Origin: Nostocoides sp. F2B08
GTDB lineage: Bacteria; Actinomycetota; Actinomycetes; Actinomycetales; Dermatophilaceae
NCBI RefSeq assembly: GCF_009184895.1
Contig: NZ_WESE01000009.1
Coordinates: 1-64,000, forward strand
DNA: 64,000 nucleotides
Direction: 5' to 3'
Shown here: piece by piece, positions 23,963-32,680 of the stretch
Position numbering within the stretch: position 1 is the stretch's first letter
Layout: every line of letters begins with the position of its first letter
Made by a program: the position numbers and the translations under genes
Notes under the pieces: generated by a model
Told to the model about the DNA's origin: nothing
What the model saw: the letters and a program-made list of their open reading frames with translations, nothing else
The model's database searches: none

Positions 23963-26900
23963 TCACGTCGTGGCCGCCCCCGAGCGCAGCACCGAGCGCA
24001 GCGTGCGCAGCGCGACCGAGAGGGCGGCGATGTTCGGCGACTCCATCCGCTCGATCTGCACGAGCGAGGAGCGCGCCCGCTGCAGCGTGTCGTGGTTGCG
24101 GGTGGCCCAGACCTCGAACGCGGCGTCCGGGTCGCTGATGTCGCCGTCCGGGCAGTCGGCGATGACCGCCTCGGCGAGCGACTCGAGCACACCGTAGAGG
24201 TCGTCGCGCAACGCGCCGCGGGCCAGGCCGTCCCAGCGGTCCTCGCGCGGCAGGCGGGCCACCTTGCCGAGCATCACGTCGATCCCGAAGCGCTCGGAGA
24301 GCACGAAGTACAGCGGCCCGACCTCGGCGGGGTCCTTGCCCGTCGAGGAGGCGACGTCGACGATGTCGAGGAGCGAGAACTGGTCCAGCCCGGAGGCCGA
24401 CCGCACCGCGAGCTGCTCGGGCGCGCCGCCGCTGGTCAGGGTCCCGACGCGGCGCTGCAGTCGCTTCAGCTCGGCGCCGCGCAGCCAGCTCGGCACCTGT
24501 GGACCCAGGGCGTCGATGACCGGGCGGTAGCGCGCCACCTCGGTCTCGATGTCCAGCCGCGCCGGGCGTGCCGTGATGAACCATCGCACGGCCCGGTCGA
24601 TGAGCCGCCGGAACTCGAGGTAGAGGTCGGACTGCACCTGTGTCGACACCTGGTTGTCGAGTGCCTCCACGTCCCCGACGAAGCCGACCATGTCGAAGAT
24701 CTCGCGCGCGACGACGAACGCCCGCGCCACCTGCTCGGGACCGGCACCGGTCTCCTCCATGACCCGGAAGGCGAAGGTGATGCCGCCGCGGTTGACGATC
24801 GTGTTGGCGACCGCGTTGACGATGATCTCGCGGCGCAGCGGGTGCCGGTCGAGCCGGTCGCCGTAGCGCCGCCGGATCTCGGCCGGGAAGTAGTCGGCGA
24901 GGTAGCGCTGCAGATAGGGGTCGTCGGGCAGCGTCGTCGGCATCAGGTCGTGCTTGAGGGCGAGCTTGGCATAGGCGACGAGGACGGAGAACTCCGGCGA
25001 CTTCAGCCCCAGCCCCTCTCCCGCACGCTGGGCGATCTGCTGGTCGTCGGGCAGGAACTCCAGCGACCGGTCGAGGTCGCCGCGACGTTCGAGCCACTGG
25101 ATGAGCCGCTCGTGGACGCTGAGCATCGAGTGCTCCTGGGCCCGCGCGTTGCCGAGCAGGACGTTCTGCTCGTAGTTCGTCCGCAGCACCTGTCGGGCGA
25201 CCTCGTCGGTCATCGACGCGAGCAGCTGGTTCCGCTGCTTCATCGTCAGGTCTCCGGCGCGCACGACCTCGCCGAGCAGGATCTTGATGTTGACCTCGTG
25301 GTCCGAGGTGTCGACGCCTGCGGAGTTGTCGATGGCGTCGGTATTGACCCGCACGCCGTGCAGCGCTGCCTCGATCCGGCCGAGCTGGGACATCCCGAGG
25401 TTGCCGCCCTCACCCACGACCCGCACGCGCAGCTCGTGGCCGTTGACGCGGATGGAGTCGTTCGCGCGGTCGCCGATGTCGGCGTCGGTCTCGGTGGAGG
25501 CCTTGACGTAGGTGCCGATGCCGCCGTTCCACAGCAGGTCGACCGGTGCGAGGAGGAGCGCGCGAATGAGCTCCGATGGAGTCATCGCCGTCCGGTCGTC
25601 GGTCAGGTCGAGCAGGTCACGCACCTGGTCGGTGAGCGGGATCGACTTCAGGGTGCGCGCATACACCCCGCCGCCCTCGCTGATGAGCGACTCGTCGTAG
25701 TCCGCCCACGACGACCGGGGCAGGTCGAACAGCCGGCGCCGCTCGGCATAGGACGCCGCCGCATCGGGGTCGGGGTCGAGGAAGATGTGGCGGTGGTCGA
25801 AGGCCGCGACGAGCCGGATGTGCTCGGACAGCAGCATGCCGTTGCCGAACACGTCGCCGCTCATATCGCCGATGCCGAGGACCGTGAACTCCTCCTCCTG
25901 GGTGTTCAGCCCGAGCTCGCGGAAGTGGCGCTTGACCGATTCCCACGCCCCGCGGGCGGTGATGCCCATGCCCTTGTGGTCGTAGCCGGCCGAGCCGCCG
26001 GAGGCGAAGGCGTCGTCGAGCCAGAAGCCGTAGCCCTGGGAGACCGAGTTCGCGATGTCGCTGAAGCTCGCCGTGCCCTTGTCGGCGGCGACCACGAGGT
26101 AGGGGTCGGACCCGTCGTGGCGCACGACGTCCGGCGGTGGGACGATCTCGCCGTCGAGGCGGTTGTCGGTCACGTCGAGCAGGCCGGAGATGAAGACCTT
26201 GTAGGCCTCGATCCCCTCGTTCAGCCACGCGTCGCGGTCCTGCGCCGGGTCCGGAAGCCGCTTGGCGAAGAAGCCGCCCTTGGACCCGGTCGGCACGATG
26301 ACGGCGTTCTTGACCATCTGCGCCTTGACGAGGCCGAGCACCTCGGTGCGGAAGTCCTCGCGGCGGTCCGACCACCGCAGGCCGCCGCGCGCCACCGGAC
26401 CGAAGCGCAGGTGGACGCCCTCGACCCGCGGACTGTAGACCCAGATCTCGAAGGCCGGCTTCGGACTCGGCATGTCCGGGACCTTGGCCGGCTCGAGCTT
26501 CAGCGAGATGTAGGTCTTGGGCTCCCCGTCGGCGTCGACCTGGAAGTAGTTCGTGCGCAGCGTCGCCATGATGACCCCGAGGAAAGCCCGGATGATCCGG
26601 TCGTGGTCGAGCGAGGTCACGTCGTCGAGGGCGTCGAGGATGGTGCGCTCGAGCGCCTCGACCGCCTCGGTCCGTTCGGCGCTCACGTCGGAGTCGGACT
26701 CGCCCGAGCCGCCCGACGCATACCGGTGTGGGTCGAAGCGCGTCTCGAACAGGTCGACGAGCAGGCGGGCCAGCTCGTGGTTGACCACGAGAGCAGCCTC
26801 GAGGTACGGCTGGCTGAACGCGGTGCGGGTCTGGCGGAGGTACTTGCCGATCGTGCGGATGATCGCGACCTGCCGCCAGGTCAGGCCCGCCTCGAGGACG

Positions 26901-28903
26901 AGGGCGTTGAAGCCGTCGGACTCGGCCCGGCCGTCCCAGATGGCACCGACCGCGTCCTGGAACAGCTCGCGCACCCGCTCCCGACTGCCCTCGGTCCAGA
27001 GCGATCCGTCGGGTATGCGTAGGCCCAGGTCGTAGATGAAGGCCCGGACACCGTCGCCCCGGGTGATGTCGTAGGGACGCTCGTCGACGACCTCGACCCC
27101 GAGGTCGGTGAAGACCGGCAGCACGTCGGTCAGCGACACCGGCTTGCGTCGGAACAGCTTGAACCGGCGCTCGTCCTCGGGCGCGCCGGGTGACTGGTAC
27201 AGCGCCCGGCCGGTGGCGTCCTCGCGCGTGAGCGCCTCGAGGTGGCGCATGTCGGCGATCGCCATCCGGGGCGGGAAGTCGTCCTCGTAGGCCGGTGGGA
27301 AGCTCTTGCCGTACAGGCCCATCATCCGGGCCGCACCCTCTTCGCCGATCTCGGTGCGCATCGAGTCGGCGAGGTCCTCCTCCCATGTGCGGGTCGCGTC
27401 GAGGAGCTGGCGTTCGACCGCGCTGACGTCGACGTCGGGGATCGCCTCACCACGCGCCATTCGGACGACGAAGTGCAGGCGGGCGAGCTTGGACTCGCCG
27501 ACCCGGGTCGTGTAGTCGGTGCTGGCCCCGCTCCACGCCTCGCGCAGAATGCGCTCCATCCGCAGTCGCACGGCCGTGTTGTAGCGGTCGCGGGGGATGT
27601 AGACCAGGCACGAGACGTAACGGCCGAAGTCGTCGCGCCTCAGGAACAGCCGGGTGCCGCGGCGCTCCTGCATGTGCGAGACGGCCAGCGCGGTCTCCCT
27701 GAGGTGGGGGACCTCGGCCTGGAACAGCTCGTCGCGCGGGTAGGTCTCGAGGACGCCGAGCAGGTCCTTGCCCGAGTGGGAGTCGGGGGTGAACCCGGAT
27801 CCCTCGATGACGGCCTGGACCTTGTCCCGGACGAGGGGGATCCGCATGACCGACTCGGTGTAGGCCGTGGAGGCGAACAGGCCGATGAACCGCTGCTCGC
27901 CGGTGACCTCGCCGGCCTCGTCGAAGGTGCGCACCGAGATGTAGTCCATGTGGACGGGCCGGTGCACCGTGGAGCGCGAGTTGGCCTTGGTGATGATGAG
28001 CAGCTCCTTGCGCCGCGCGACCTCGGACGCCTGCGGCGTGAGGTCCACGGACATCCGGTCTGCGGCCGGGTCGGAGCGGAGCAGGCCGAGGCCGGTGCCG
28101 AGGGTGGTGCGGACCTGGTCGCCGAGCCCGTCGGGACGACGCTCGAGGGCGTACTCGCGGTAGCCGAGGAAGGTGAAGTGGTTGTCGGCGAGCCACTCGA
28201 GGAAGGTCACCGTGAGCCGGACCTCCTCCGCGTCGACGCAGGTCGGCGGCGACTCCTTCAGGCCTGCGGCGATATCCCAACACCGGCGGGTCATCTTTCC
28301 CCAGTCCTCGACGGCGACGCGGACGTCGTCGAGCACGGTCCGCAGCCGGTCGGCGATCCGCTCCCGCTCGGCGGGGTCGCTCGTGCGGTCGATCTCGATG
28401 TGCAGCCAGGACTCCCGCTGCTCGCCGAAGGTCTCCGAGTGGGTCCCCGCGTGCACCTCGTCGGCGTCGAGGACCTCCTCGAGTCGGCCCGTCGCGTCGC
28501 GGCGCACGACGAGCTGGGGGTGGAGGAGGAGGAAGACATTGCGGTCCAGCGCGGCGAGCGCCGCGATCACGGAGTCGACGATGAAGGGCATGTCGTCGGT
28601 GACGACCTGGACCACGGTGTGCCCGCTGGCCCAGCCGTGCTCGTCCATGTCGGGGTTGAACACGTGGATCGCGGCGGTGCCCTCGGGTCGCTTGGCGGCC
28701 AGGGACCTGTGGGAGAGAGCGGCGCCGAGCAGGTCTTCGGCCTGGCGCGCGAAGAGGTCCTCGGTCGTCGTGTGCCGGTGGTACCGCTCGAGGAACGGCA
28801 GCAGCGAGGTGCCGCGGGCGTCCCCGCGGCCGGCTGACCGCTTGGCCATCGAGGCGGCCGACTCGAGGAGGGCGTGACGGGTCGTGGCGAGCGTGTCACT
28901 CAT
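23963..28903 (-). CDS. gdh: NAD-specific glutamate dehydrogenase, large (180-kDa) type
   Basis: The protein has 1646 residues from ATG 28903. It deaminates glutamate to 2-oxoglutarate with NAD+ and feeds glutamate carbon into the TCA cycle. The long N-terminal regulatory region (about 1-700) is followed by the catalytic core with PTGSKGGFFAKRLPDP and the dinucleotide region GIGDMSGDVFGNGMLL. The length matches mycobacterial (1624) and Streptomyces homologues. The long open frames on the opposite strand here are shadows. pruA, which makes glutamate from proline, lies a few genes away, so the two may form one catabolic route. Confidence 0.95.
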   Translation of the reverse strand: MSDTLATTRHALLESAASMAKRSAGRGDARGTSLLPFLERYHRHTTTEDLFARQAEDLLGAALSHRSLAAKRPEGTAAIHVFNPDMDEHGWASGHTVVQVVTDDMPFIVDSVIAALAALDRNVFLLLHPQLVVRRDATGRLEEVLDADEVHAGTHSETFGEQRESWLHIEIDRTSDPAERERIADRLRTVLDDVRVAVEDWGKMTRRCWDIAAGLKESPPTCVDAEEVRLTVTFLEWLADNHFTFLGYREYALERRPDGLGDQVRTTLGTGLGLLRSDPAADRMSVDLTPQASEVARRKELLIITKANSRSTVHRPVHMDYISVRTFDEAGEVTGEQRFIGLFASTAYTESVMRIPLVRDKVQAVIEGSGFTPDSHSGKDLLGVLETYPRDELFQAEVPHLRETALAVSHMQERRGTRLFLRRDDFGRYVSCLVYIPRDRYNTAVRLRMERILREAWSGASTDYTTRVGESKLARLHFVVRMARGEAIPDVDVSAVERQLLDATRTWEEDLADSMRTEIGEEGAARMMGLYGKSFPPAYEDDFPPRMAIADMRHLEALTREDATGRALYQSPGAPEDERRFKLFRRKPVSLTDVLPVFTDLGVEVVDERPYDITRGDGVRAFIYDLGLRIPDGSLWTEGSRERVRELFQDAVGAIWDGRAESDGFNALVLEAGLTWRQVAIIRTIGKYLRQTRTAFSQPYLEAALVVNHELARLLVDLFETRFDPHRYASGGSGESDSDVSAERTEAVEALERTILDALDDVTSLDHDRIIRAFLGVIMATLRTNYFQVDADGEPKTYISLKLEPAKVPDMPSPKPAFEIWVYSPRVEGVHLRFGPVARGGLRWSDRREDFRTEVLGLVKAQMVKNAVIVPTGSKGGFFAKRLPDPAQDRDAWLNEGIEAYKVFISGLLDVTDNRLDGEIVPPPDVVRHDGSDPYLVVAADKGTASFSDIANSVSQGYGFWLDDAFASGGSAGYDHKGMGITARGAWESVKRHFRELGLNTQEEEFTVLGIGDMSGDVFGNGMLLSEHIRLVAAFDHRHIFLDPDPDAAASYAERRRLFDLPRSSWADYDESLISEGGGVYARTLKSIPLTDQVRDLLDLTDDRTAMTPSELIRALLLAPVDLLWNGGIGTYVKASTETDADIGDRANDSIRVNGHELRVRVVGEGGNLGMSQLGRIEAALHGVRVNTDAIDNSAGVDTSDHEVNIKILLGEVVRAGDLTMKQRNQLLASMTDEVARQVLRTNYEQNVLLGNARAQEHSMLSVHERLIQWLERRGDLDRSLEFLPDDQQIAQRAGEGLGLKSPEFSVLVAYAKLALKHDLMPTTLPDDPYLQRYLADYFPAEIRRRYGDRLDRHPLRREIIVNAVANTIVNRGGITFAFRVMEETGAGPEQVARAFVVAREIFDMVGFVGDVEALDNQVSTQVQSDLYLEFRRLIDRAVRWFITARPARLDIETEVARYRPVIDALGPQVPSWLRGAELKRLQRRVGTLTSGGAPEQLAVRSASGLDQFSLLDIVDVASSTGKDPAEVGPLYFVLSERFGIDVMLGKVARLPREDRWDGLARGALRDDLYGVLESLAEAVIADCPDGDISDPDAAFEVWATRNHDTLQRARSSLVQIERMESPNIAALSVALRTLRSVLRSGAATT

Positions 28904-29031
28904 CGTGTGATCAGCATCCTTGGCGTCGCGAGCCGGGATCGGCGGGGCGCCTCGTTGCACCCCGCTGGTCAGCCTAGCCCCCCGTGGGCGACGGCTGTGG
29001 ACGACGCAGAGGAGGTTCCGTGGCACCGGGC

Positions 29032-29037
29032 TAGAGT
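29032..29037 (+). promoter_or_regulatory. -10 element TAGAGT for the small gene pair
   Basis: TAGAGT ends 10 nt before ATG 29048, in the 144-bp gap between the divergent gdh and this gene. Confidence 0.45.
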
Positions 29038-29047
29038 GGCGAGAGTG

Positions 29048-29338
29048 ATGGAGTCGGCGCCTGACACCGCAGGGGTGGAGGAGGGCGCCGAGCCTCCCGT
29101 CACCGAACCCGAGGGCGACGAGGTGCCGGACGTGCTCACCGTGCTGGTCGGCCGGCTCGACCTCGCGTGCGAGGAGCTGTTCGCCGTCACTCCGTATGCG
29201 GGGGACCAGTCGACCGGAAGCACTCTCGACGGGTGCGTGGACGAGATCGTCGGGGCGCTGCGGACCCTGCGCTCCGACGCCGACGACCTGCGCCGCGTCA
29301 TGGAGGTCGCGCGGCTGCGCCGGGACGGCGGCTCCTGA
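29048..29338 (+). CDS. small acidic protein of unknown function, first of a coupled pair
   Basis: The protein has 96 residues. An acidic, Pro/Glu-rich N-terminus of about 30 residues is followed by two predicted helices (VLTVLVGRLDLACEELF; DGCVDEIVGALRTLRSDADD). I recognise no family. The stop overlaps the next start (TGATG). Together with the following helical protein it could be an interacting pair, but there is no WXG or YxxxD/E motif, so type VII secretion is not supported. Confidence 0.7.
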   Translation: MESAPDTAGVEEGAEPPVTEPEGDEVPDVLTVLVGRLDLACEELFAVTPYAGDQSTGSTLDGCVDEIVGALRTLRSDADDLRRVMEVARLRRDGGS

Positions 29339-29874
29339 TGCCGTGGAGCACCGCCGACGCCCGTCCGGCCGAGCCGGTGCTCGGCGACCCCGCGTCGCTC
29401 GCAGCCCTCGGCTCGGCGCTGCAGCGTGCCGCCGCGGAGCTGCGCGAGCTGCTCGGTGCCCTCGAGGGAGAGTCTCGACCGCATACCGGATCGGGGTCGA
29501 CGCGCGACACAACCGCTCGCCTCCACGGGACCCGGCTGCGCGAGCTGCGCGTTCGAGGTGACGCTCTGACCGCGGCGATGGACCTCGCCGGTCGCCGCGT
29601 CACCGAGCACGCGAGTGAGCTGGGCGACGCGCTCGCACTCGCCCGCCGCATCGGCGAGCGGGCCCGCGCGACGGGCCTGGTCGTCGACGGAGGCACCGTC
29701 ATCGGACCAGCCGGTGTGCGGGGTGTCGCCGACGCCGGAGCAGAGCGTGAGCGGCGCGAGTCGGCCGCCCGGCTCCAGCGGGTGCTCGACACCGTCCTGC
29801 TCGACCTGGACACCGCCCGACGGGCTCTCCGACGCGACCTGGAGGAGGCGCGGGCGCGCTGTGCGAGGGGCTAG
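29338..29874 (+). CDS. helical protein of unknown function, second of a coupled pair
   Basis: The protein has 178 residues from ATG 29338, overlapping the preceding stop. It is almost entirely Ala/Arg/Leu-rich helix with long heptad-like stretches (LGSALQRAAAELRELLGALE; RLQRVLDTVLLDLDTARRAL), suggesting a helical bundle or coiled coil. I recognise no domain. Its TAG stop is also the first three bases of the -10 element for the next gene. Confidence 0.7.
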   Translation: MPWSTADARPAEPVLGDPASLAALGSALQRAAAELRELLGALEGESRPHTGSGSTRDTTARLHGTRLRELRVRGDALTAAMDLAGRRVTEHASELGDALALARRIGERARATGLVVDGGTVIGPAGVRGVADAGAERERRESAARLQRVLDTVLLDLDTARRALRRDLEEARARCARG

Positions 29875-29877
29875 CCT
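29872..29877 (+). promoter_or_regulatory. -10 element TAGCCT overlapping a stop codon
   Basis: TAGCCT lies 6 nt before ATG 29884. Its TAG is the stop codon of the upstream gene. The downstream transcript would be leaderless. Confidence 0.45.
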
Positions 29878-29883
29878 GAGCGA

Positions 29884-30375
29884 ATGAAGGTGACGCGCAA
29901 CGCGACCTATGCCCTGACGCCGGAGCTCGTCATGGACATCCTCGCCGAGGAGGACTTCCAGAACGAGAAGTGCCGGTTGACCTACGCCCTCTCCTGGGAC
30001 TCCGCCATCCAGGTCGAGCGCAACCGGGTCGTCATCCAGACCCGGCGCGTCATGCCGACCGACCCACTGCCCGAGGTCGCGCGGGGCTTCGTGGGTGAGA
30101 CCTTCTCGATCCACGAGACCCAGACCTGGACCGGCCCGGACGACCGCGGCCTGTTCGTCGCCGAGCTGCGCGTGCACGTCCAGGGCGCACCGATCTCGGT
30201 GGCCGGTGCCCGACGGCTCACGCCGAAGGATGCCGCGTCCACCCACGACCAGATCGACCTCAAGATCAGCGCCTCGATCCCGATCATCGGGCGCAAGATC
30301 GAGGAGGCCGCCGCTCCTGCCGTCGCCGCCGGCGTCGACATCGAGACCGAGCTGCTCGCCAAGCGCGCCGAGTAG
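29884..30375 (+). CDS. DUF2505 family protein
   Basis: The protein has 163 residues. It shows the DUF2505 pattern: an N-terminal START-like beta sheet beginning MKVTRNATYAL, a conserved middle (GETFSIHETQTW) and a C-terminal helix (ISASIPIIGRKIEE). The family is found mainly in Actinobacteria; function is unknown, and a lipid- or ligand-binding fold has been suggested. No signal peptide is present. It is followed by a strong hairpin and convergent pruA. Confidence 0.85.
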   Translation: MKVTRNATYALTPELVMDILAEEDFQNEKCRLTYALSWDSAIQVERNRVVIQTRRVMPTDPLPEVARGFVGETFSIHETQTWTGPDDRGLFVAELRVHVQGAPISVAGARRLTPKDAASTHDQIDLKISASIPIIGRKIEEAAAPAVAAGVDIETELLAKRAE

Positions 30376-30463
30376 CAGGAGTAGGCGAGAGCGGCAGCCG
30401 GCGGCTGGCGGCTGGCGGCTGGAGCACCGAAGCGCGCCTGCGCACCGCGACCGCTCTGAAGCA

Positions 30464-30515
30464 CCCGAACTGCGACCTGACACCCGCAATTTCAGGGGTC
30501 AGGTCGCAGTTCGGG
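30464..30515. terminator. long hairpin between convergent genes
   Basis: The arms 30464-30485 and 30495-30515 pair almost perfectly (CCCGAACTGCGACCTGAC / GTCAGGTCGCAGTTCGGG) around a 9-nt loop. It lies between the ends of the DUF2505 gene and pruA and could stop transcription from both sides. It has no U-tract and its length is unusual, so a REP- or MITE-like element is possible. A short GGCGGCT triplication precedes it near 30398-30420. Confidence 0.6.
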
Positions 30516-30561
30516 GGCCCGGGCGCACAACTGGCGTGCAGCCGGACGTCGGGGGGTCCCC

Positions 30562-32193
30562 TCAGCCCATGTGCGGGTAGGGGTGCGCCGTCGGCGGGAC
30601 GAAGTTCTCCTTGATGGAGCGCGGGCTGACCCACCGGAGCAGGTTCTGTGCCGAGCCGGCCTTGTCGTTCGTGCCGGACGCTCGCCCGCCGCCGAACGGC
30701 TGCTGCCCGACGACGGCGCCGGTCGGCTTGTCGTTGACGTAGAAGTTTCCGGCGGCGAAGCGGAGCGCGTCGGTCGCCTCGGCGATGACCGCCCGGTCCT
30801 GGGCGATGATCGAGCCGGTCAGCGCATACGGGGCGGCCGACTCCATCTGGGTCATCACCTTGCCGAACTGGCGGTCCGGGTAGACGTGCACGGAGAGAAT
30901 CGGGCCGAAGTACTCGGTCGTGAAGATCTCGTCGGTCGGGTCCTCGCCGACGAGCACGGTCGGCCGCACGAAGTAGCCCTCGGAGTCGTCGTAGGTGCCG
31001 CCGGCGACGACGTCGATCCCGGCCGTGGCGTTGGCCCGGTCGATGGCGGCCTTGTGCTTGGCGAAGGCGCGGTCGTCGATGACGGCCCCCATGAAGTTCG
31101 ACAGGTCGGTCGTCGGCCCGACGGACAGCCCGTCGGTGAGCGAGACGAGGTCGTCCTTGATGACCTTCCACAACGATCGTGGGACGTAGGCGCGCGAGGC
31201 GGCCGAGCACTTCTGGCCTTGGAACTCGAACGCGCCCCGGATCATCGCCGTGCGCAGCACGTCGGGGTCGGCGCTCGGGTGCGCCATGATGAAGTCCTTG
31301 CCGCCGGTCTCACCGACGATGCGCGGGTAGTGCCGGTAGCCCTCGATCCGGGCGCCGATCTCGCGCCAGAACATCTGGAAGACCCGGGTCGAACCGGTGA
31401 AGTGCAGGCCGGCGAACTCCGGGTGGTCGAGGACGACGTCGCTCACGGCGATGCCGTCGCCGGCCACCAGGTTGACGACGCCGGGCGGCATGCCGGCCTC
31501 CTCGAGCAGCTCCATGATCACCTGGGCGGCGAACTGCTGGGTGTGCGCGGGCTTCCAGACAACGGTGTTGCCCATGAGTGCGGGGGAGGTCGGCAGGTTG
31601 CCGGCGATGGCGGTGAAGTTGAACGGAGTGACCGCGTAGACGAAGCCCTCGAGGCTTCGGTAGTCGGTGCGGTTCCACAGCCCGCGGCCGTTGGCCGGCG
31701 GCTGCTCCTGAAGGATCTGGCGGGCGAAGTGGACGTTGAAGCGCCAGAAGTCGACGAGCTCGCACGCGCTGTCGATCTCCGCCTGGTATGCGGTCTTGGA
31801 CTGACCGAGCATCGTCGCCGCGTTCATCCGGGCGCGCCACGGACCGGCGAGGAGGTCGGCGGCCTTGAGGAGGATCGAGGCCCGGTCGTCGAACGAGAGG
31901 GCTCGCCACTCCGGCGCCGCCGCGACGGCCGCGTCGACCGCCGCGCTCGCGTCGGCCTTCGTCGCGTTGCGCAAAGTGCCGAGCACGTGGCGGTGGGCGT
32001 GGGGCTGGACGACGTCGATCTTCTTGCCGGACCCCTGGACGCGCGTCCCACCGATCGTGTGCGGGAGGTCGACCTTCGTGGCCTGCGCCTCGGCGAGGGC
32101 CACCTCGAGCTCGGCGCGCTCCGGACTGCCGGGGGCGTAGTCGAGGACCGGCTCGTTGATGGGGGCGGGCACGTGGGTGACGGCGTCGAACAC
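30562..32193 (-). CDS. pruA: L-glutamate gamma-semialdehyde dehydrogenase
   Basis: The protein has 543 residues from GTG 32193, with GAGGAG upstream. It is an aldehyde dehydrogenase that oxidises glutamate semialdehyde (P5C) to glutamate with NAD+, the second step of proline breakdown. It has the catalytic Cys in FEFQGQKCSAASRAYVP, the ALDH glutamate region VGETGGKDF and the NAD-binding region LHFTGSTRVFQ. No proline dehydrogenase gene is adjacent. With gdh nearby, proline carbon could flow through glutamate to 2-oxoglutarate. Confidence 0.95.
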   Translation of the reverse strand: MFDAVTHVPAPINEPVLDYAPGSPERAELEVALAEAQATKVDLPHTIGGTRVQGSGKKIDVVQPHAHRHVLGTLRNATKADASAAVDAAVAAAPEWRALSFDDRASILLKAADLLAGPWRARMNAATMLGQSKTAYQAEIDSACELVDFWRFNVHFARQILQEQPPANGRGLWNRTDYRSLEGFVYAVTPFNFTAIAGNLPTSPALMGNTVVWKPAHTQQFAAQVIMELLEEAGMPPGVVNLVAGDGIAVSDVVLDHPEFAGLHFTGSTRVFQMFWREIGARIEGYRHYPRIVGETGGKDFIMAHPSADPDVLRTAMIRGAFEFQGQKCSAASRAYVPRSLWKVIKDDLVSLTDGLSVGPTTDLSNFMGAVIDDRAFAKHKAAIDRANATAGIDVVAGGTYDDSEGYFVRPTVLVGEDPTDEIFTTEYFGPILSVHVYPDRQFGKVMTQMESAAPYALTGSIIAQDRAVIAEATDALRFAAGNFYVNDKPTGAVVGQQPFGGGRASGTNDKAGSAQNLLRWVSPRSIKENFVPPTAHPYPHMG

Positions 32194-32231
32194 GTCGAGC
32201 TCCTCTGTGTCGGGGTAGTGAGGCGGTTGCC

Positions 32232-32675
32232 TCAGTGTTCCAGACCGAGATCCTCCAGCACGGCGGCGAGCTCGGTGATGTCGTACCAGAGCAGGTCGGG
32301 CTCCGCGGAGTCGTCCCCGTCCTCGTCGACGTGCAACGAGACGACCGCGCGCAGTGGGACCTCGTCGCCGAGCAGCACAACGACCGGACCACCGCCGGCC
32401 TCGTCGACGCCGCTCTCGCGCACCGAGCCCGGCGCGATGTCGGCCGAGGCGATGACGCGCCGTGCGCCTGCGCTGAGCGCCGCGGCGTGCTCCGAGGCGG
32501 CGACGAAAGCGAGGTACTCGGCCTCCTCCTCCGCGGCGGCCGGGGAGATCCGGGCGTCGACGCGTCCGGGGGCGCCGGCCGAATACCCCTCGAGCGGGGC
32601 CACGAGGCGGCGGTCCGCCGCCAGGGCGCGCAGCTGGTCGTGGGTCAGCGGCAGGTAGATCCGGCGGGGACGCAC
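32232..32675 (-). CDS. DUF6912 family protein
   Basis: The protein has 147 residues from GTG 32675. It starts RIYLPLTHDQLRAL and ends DLLWYDITELAAVLEDL, the pattern of a small actinobacterial family (DUF6912) of unknown function that is often found near pruA-like or secondary genes. There are no membrane segments or catalytic motifs that I can identify. Confidence 0.75.
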   Translation of the reverse strand: MRPRRIYLPLTHDQLRALAADRRLVAPLEGYSAGAPGRVDARISPAAAEEEAEYLAFVAASEHAAALSAGARRVIASADIAPGSVRESGVDEAGGGPVVVLLGDEVPLRAVVSLHVDEDGDDSAEPDLLWYDITELAAVLEDLGLEH

Positions 32676-32680
32676 GTCGC

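Noticed and set aside
23735-27022. 1095-residue open frame on the + strand
   Set aside because: It lies antisense to gdh and pdtaS, has low-complexity Val/Asp/Arg composition and no domain; a shadow of high-GC codon use.
29048-29874. WXG100/ESX substrate pair
   Set aside because: No WXG motif or YxxxD/E tail, and the EssC-like gene is 11 kb away.
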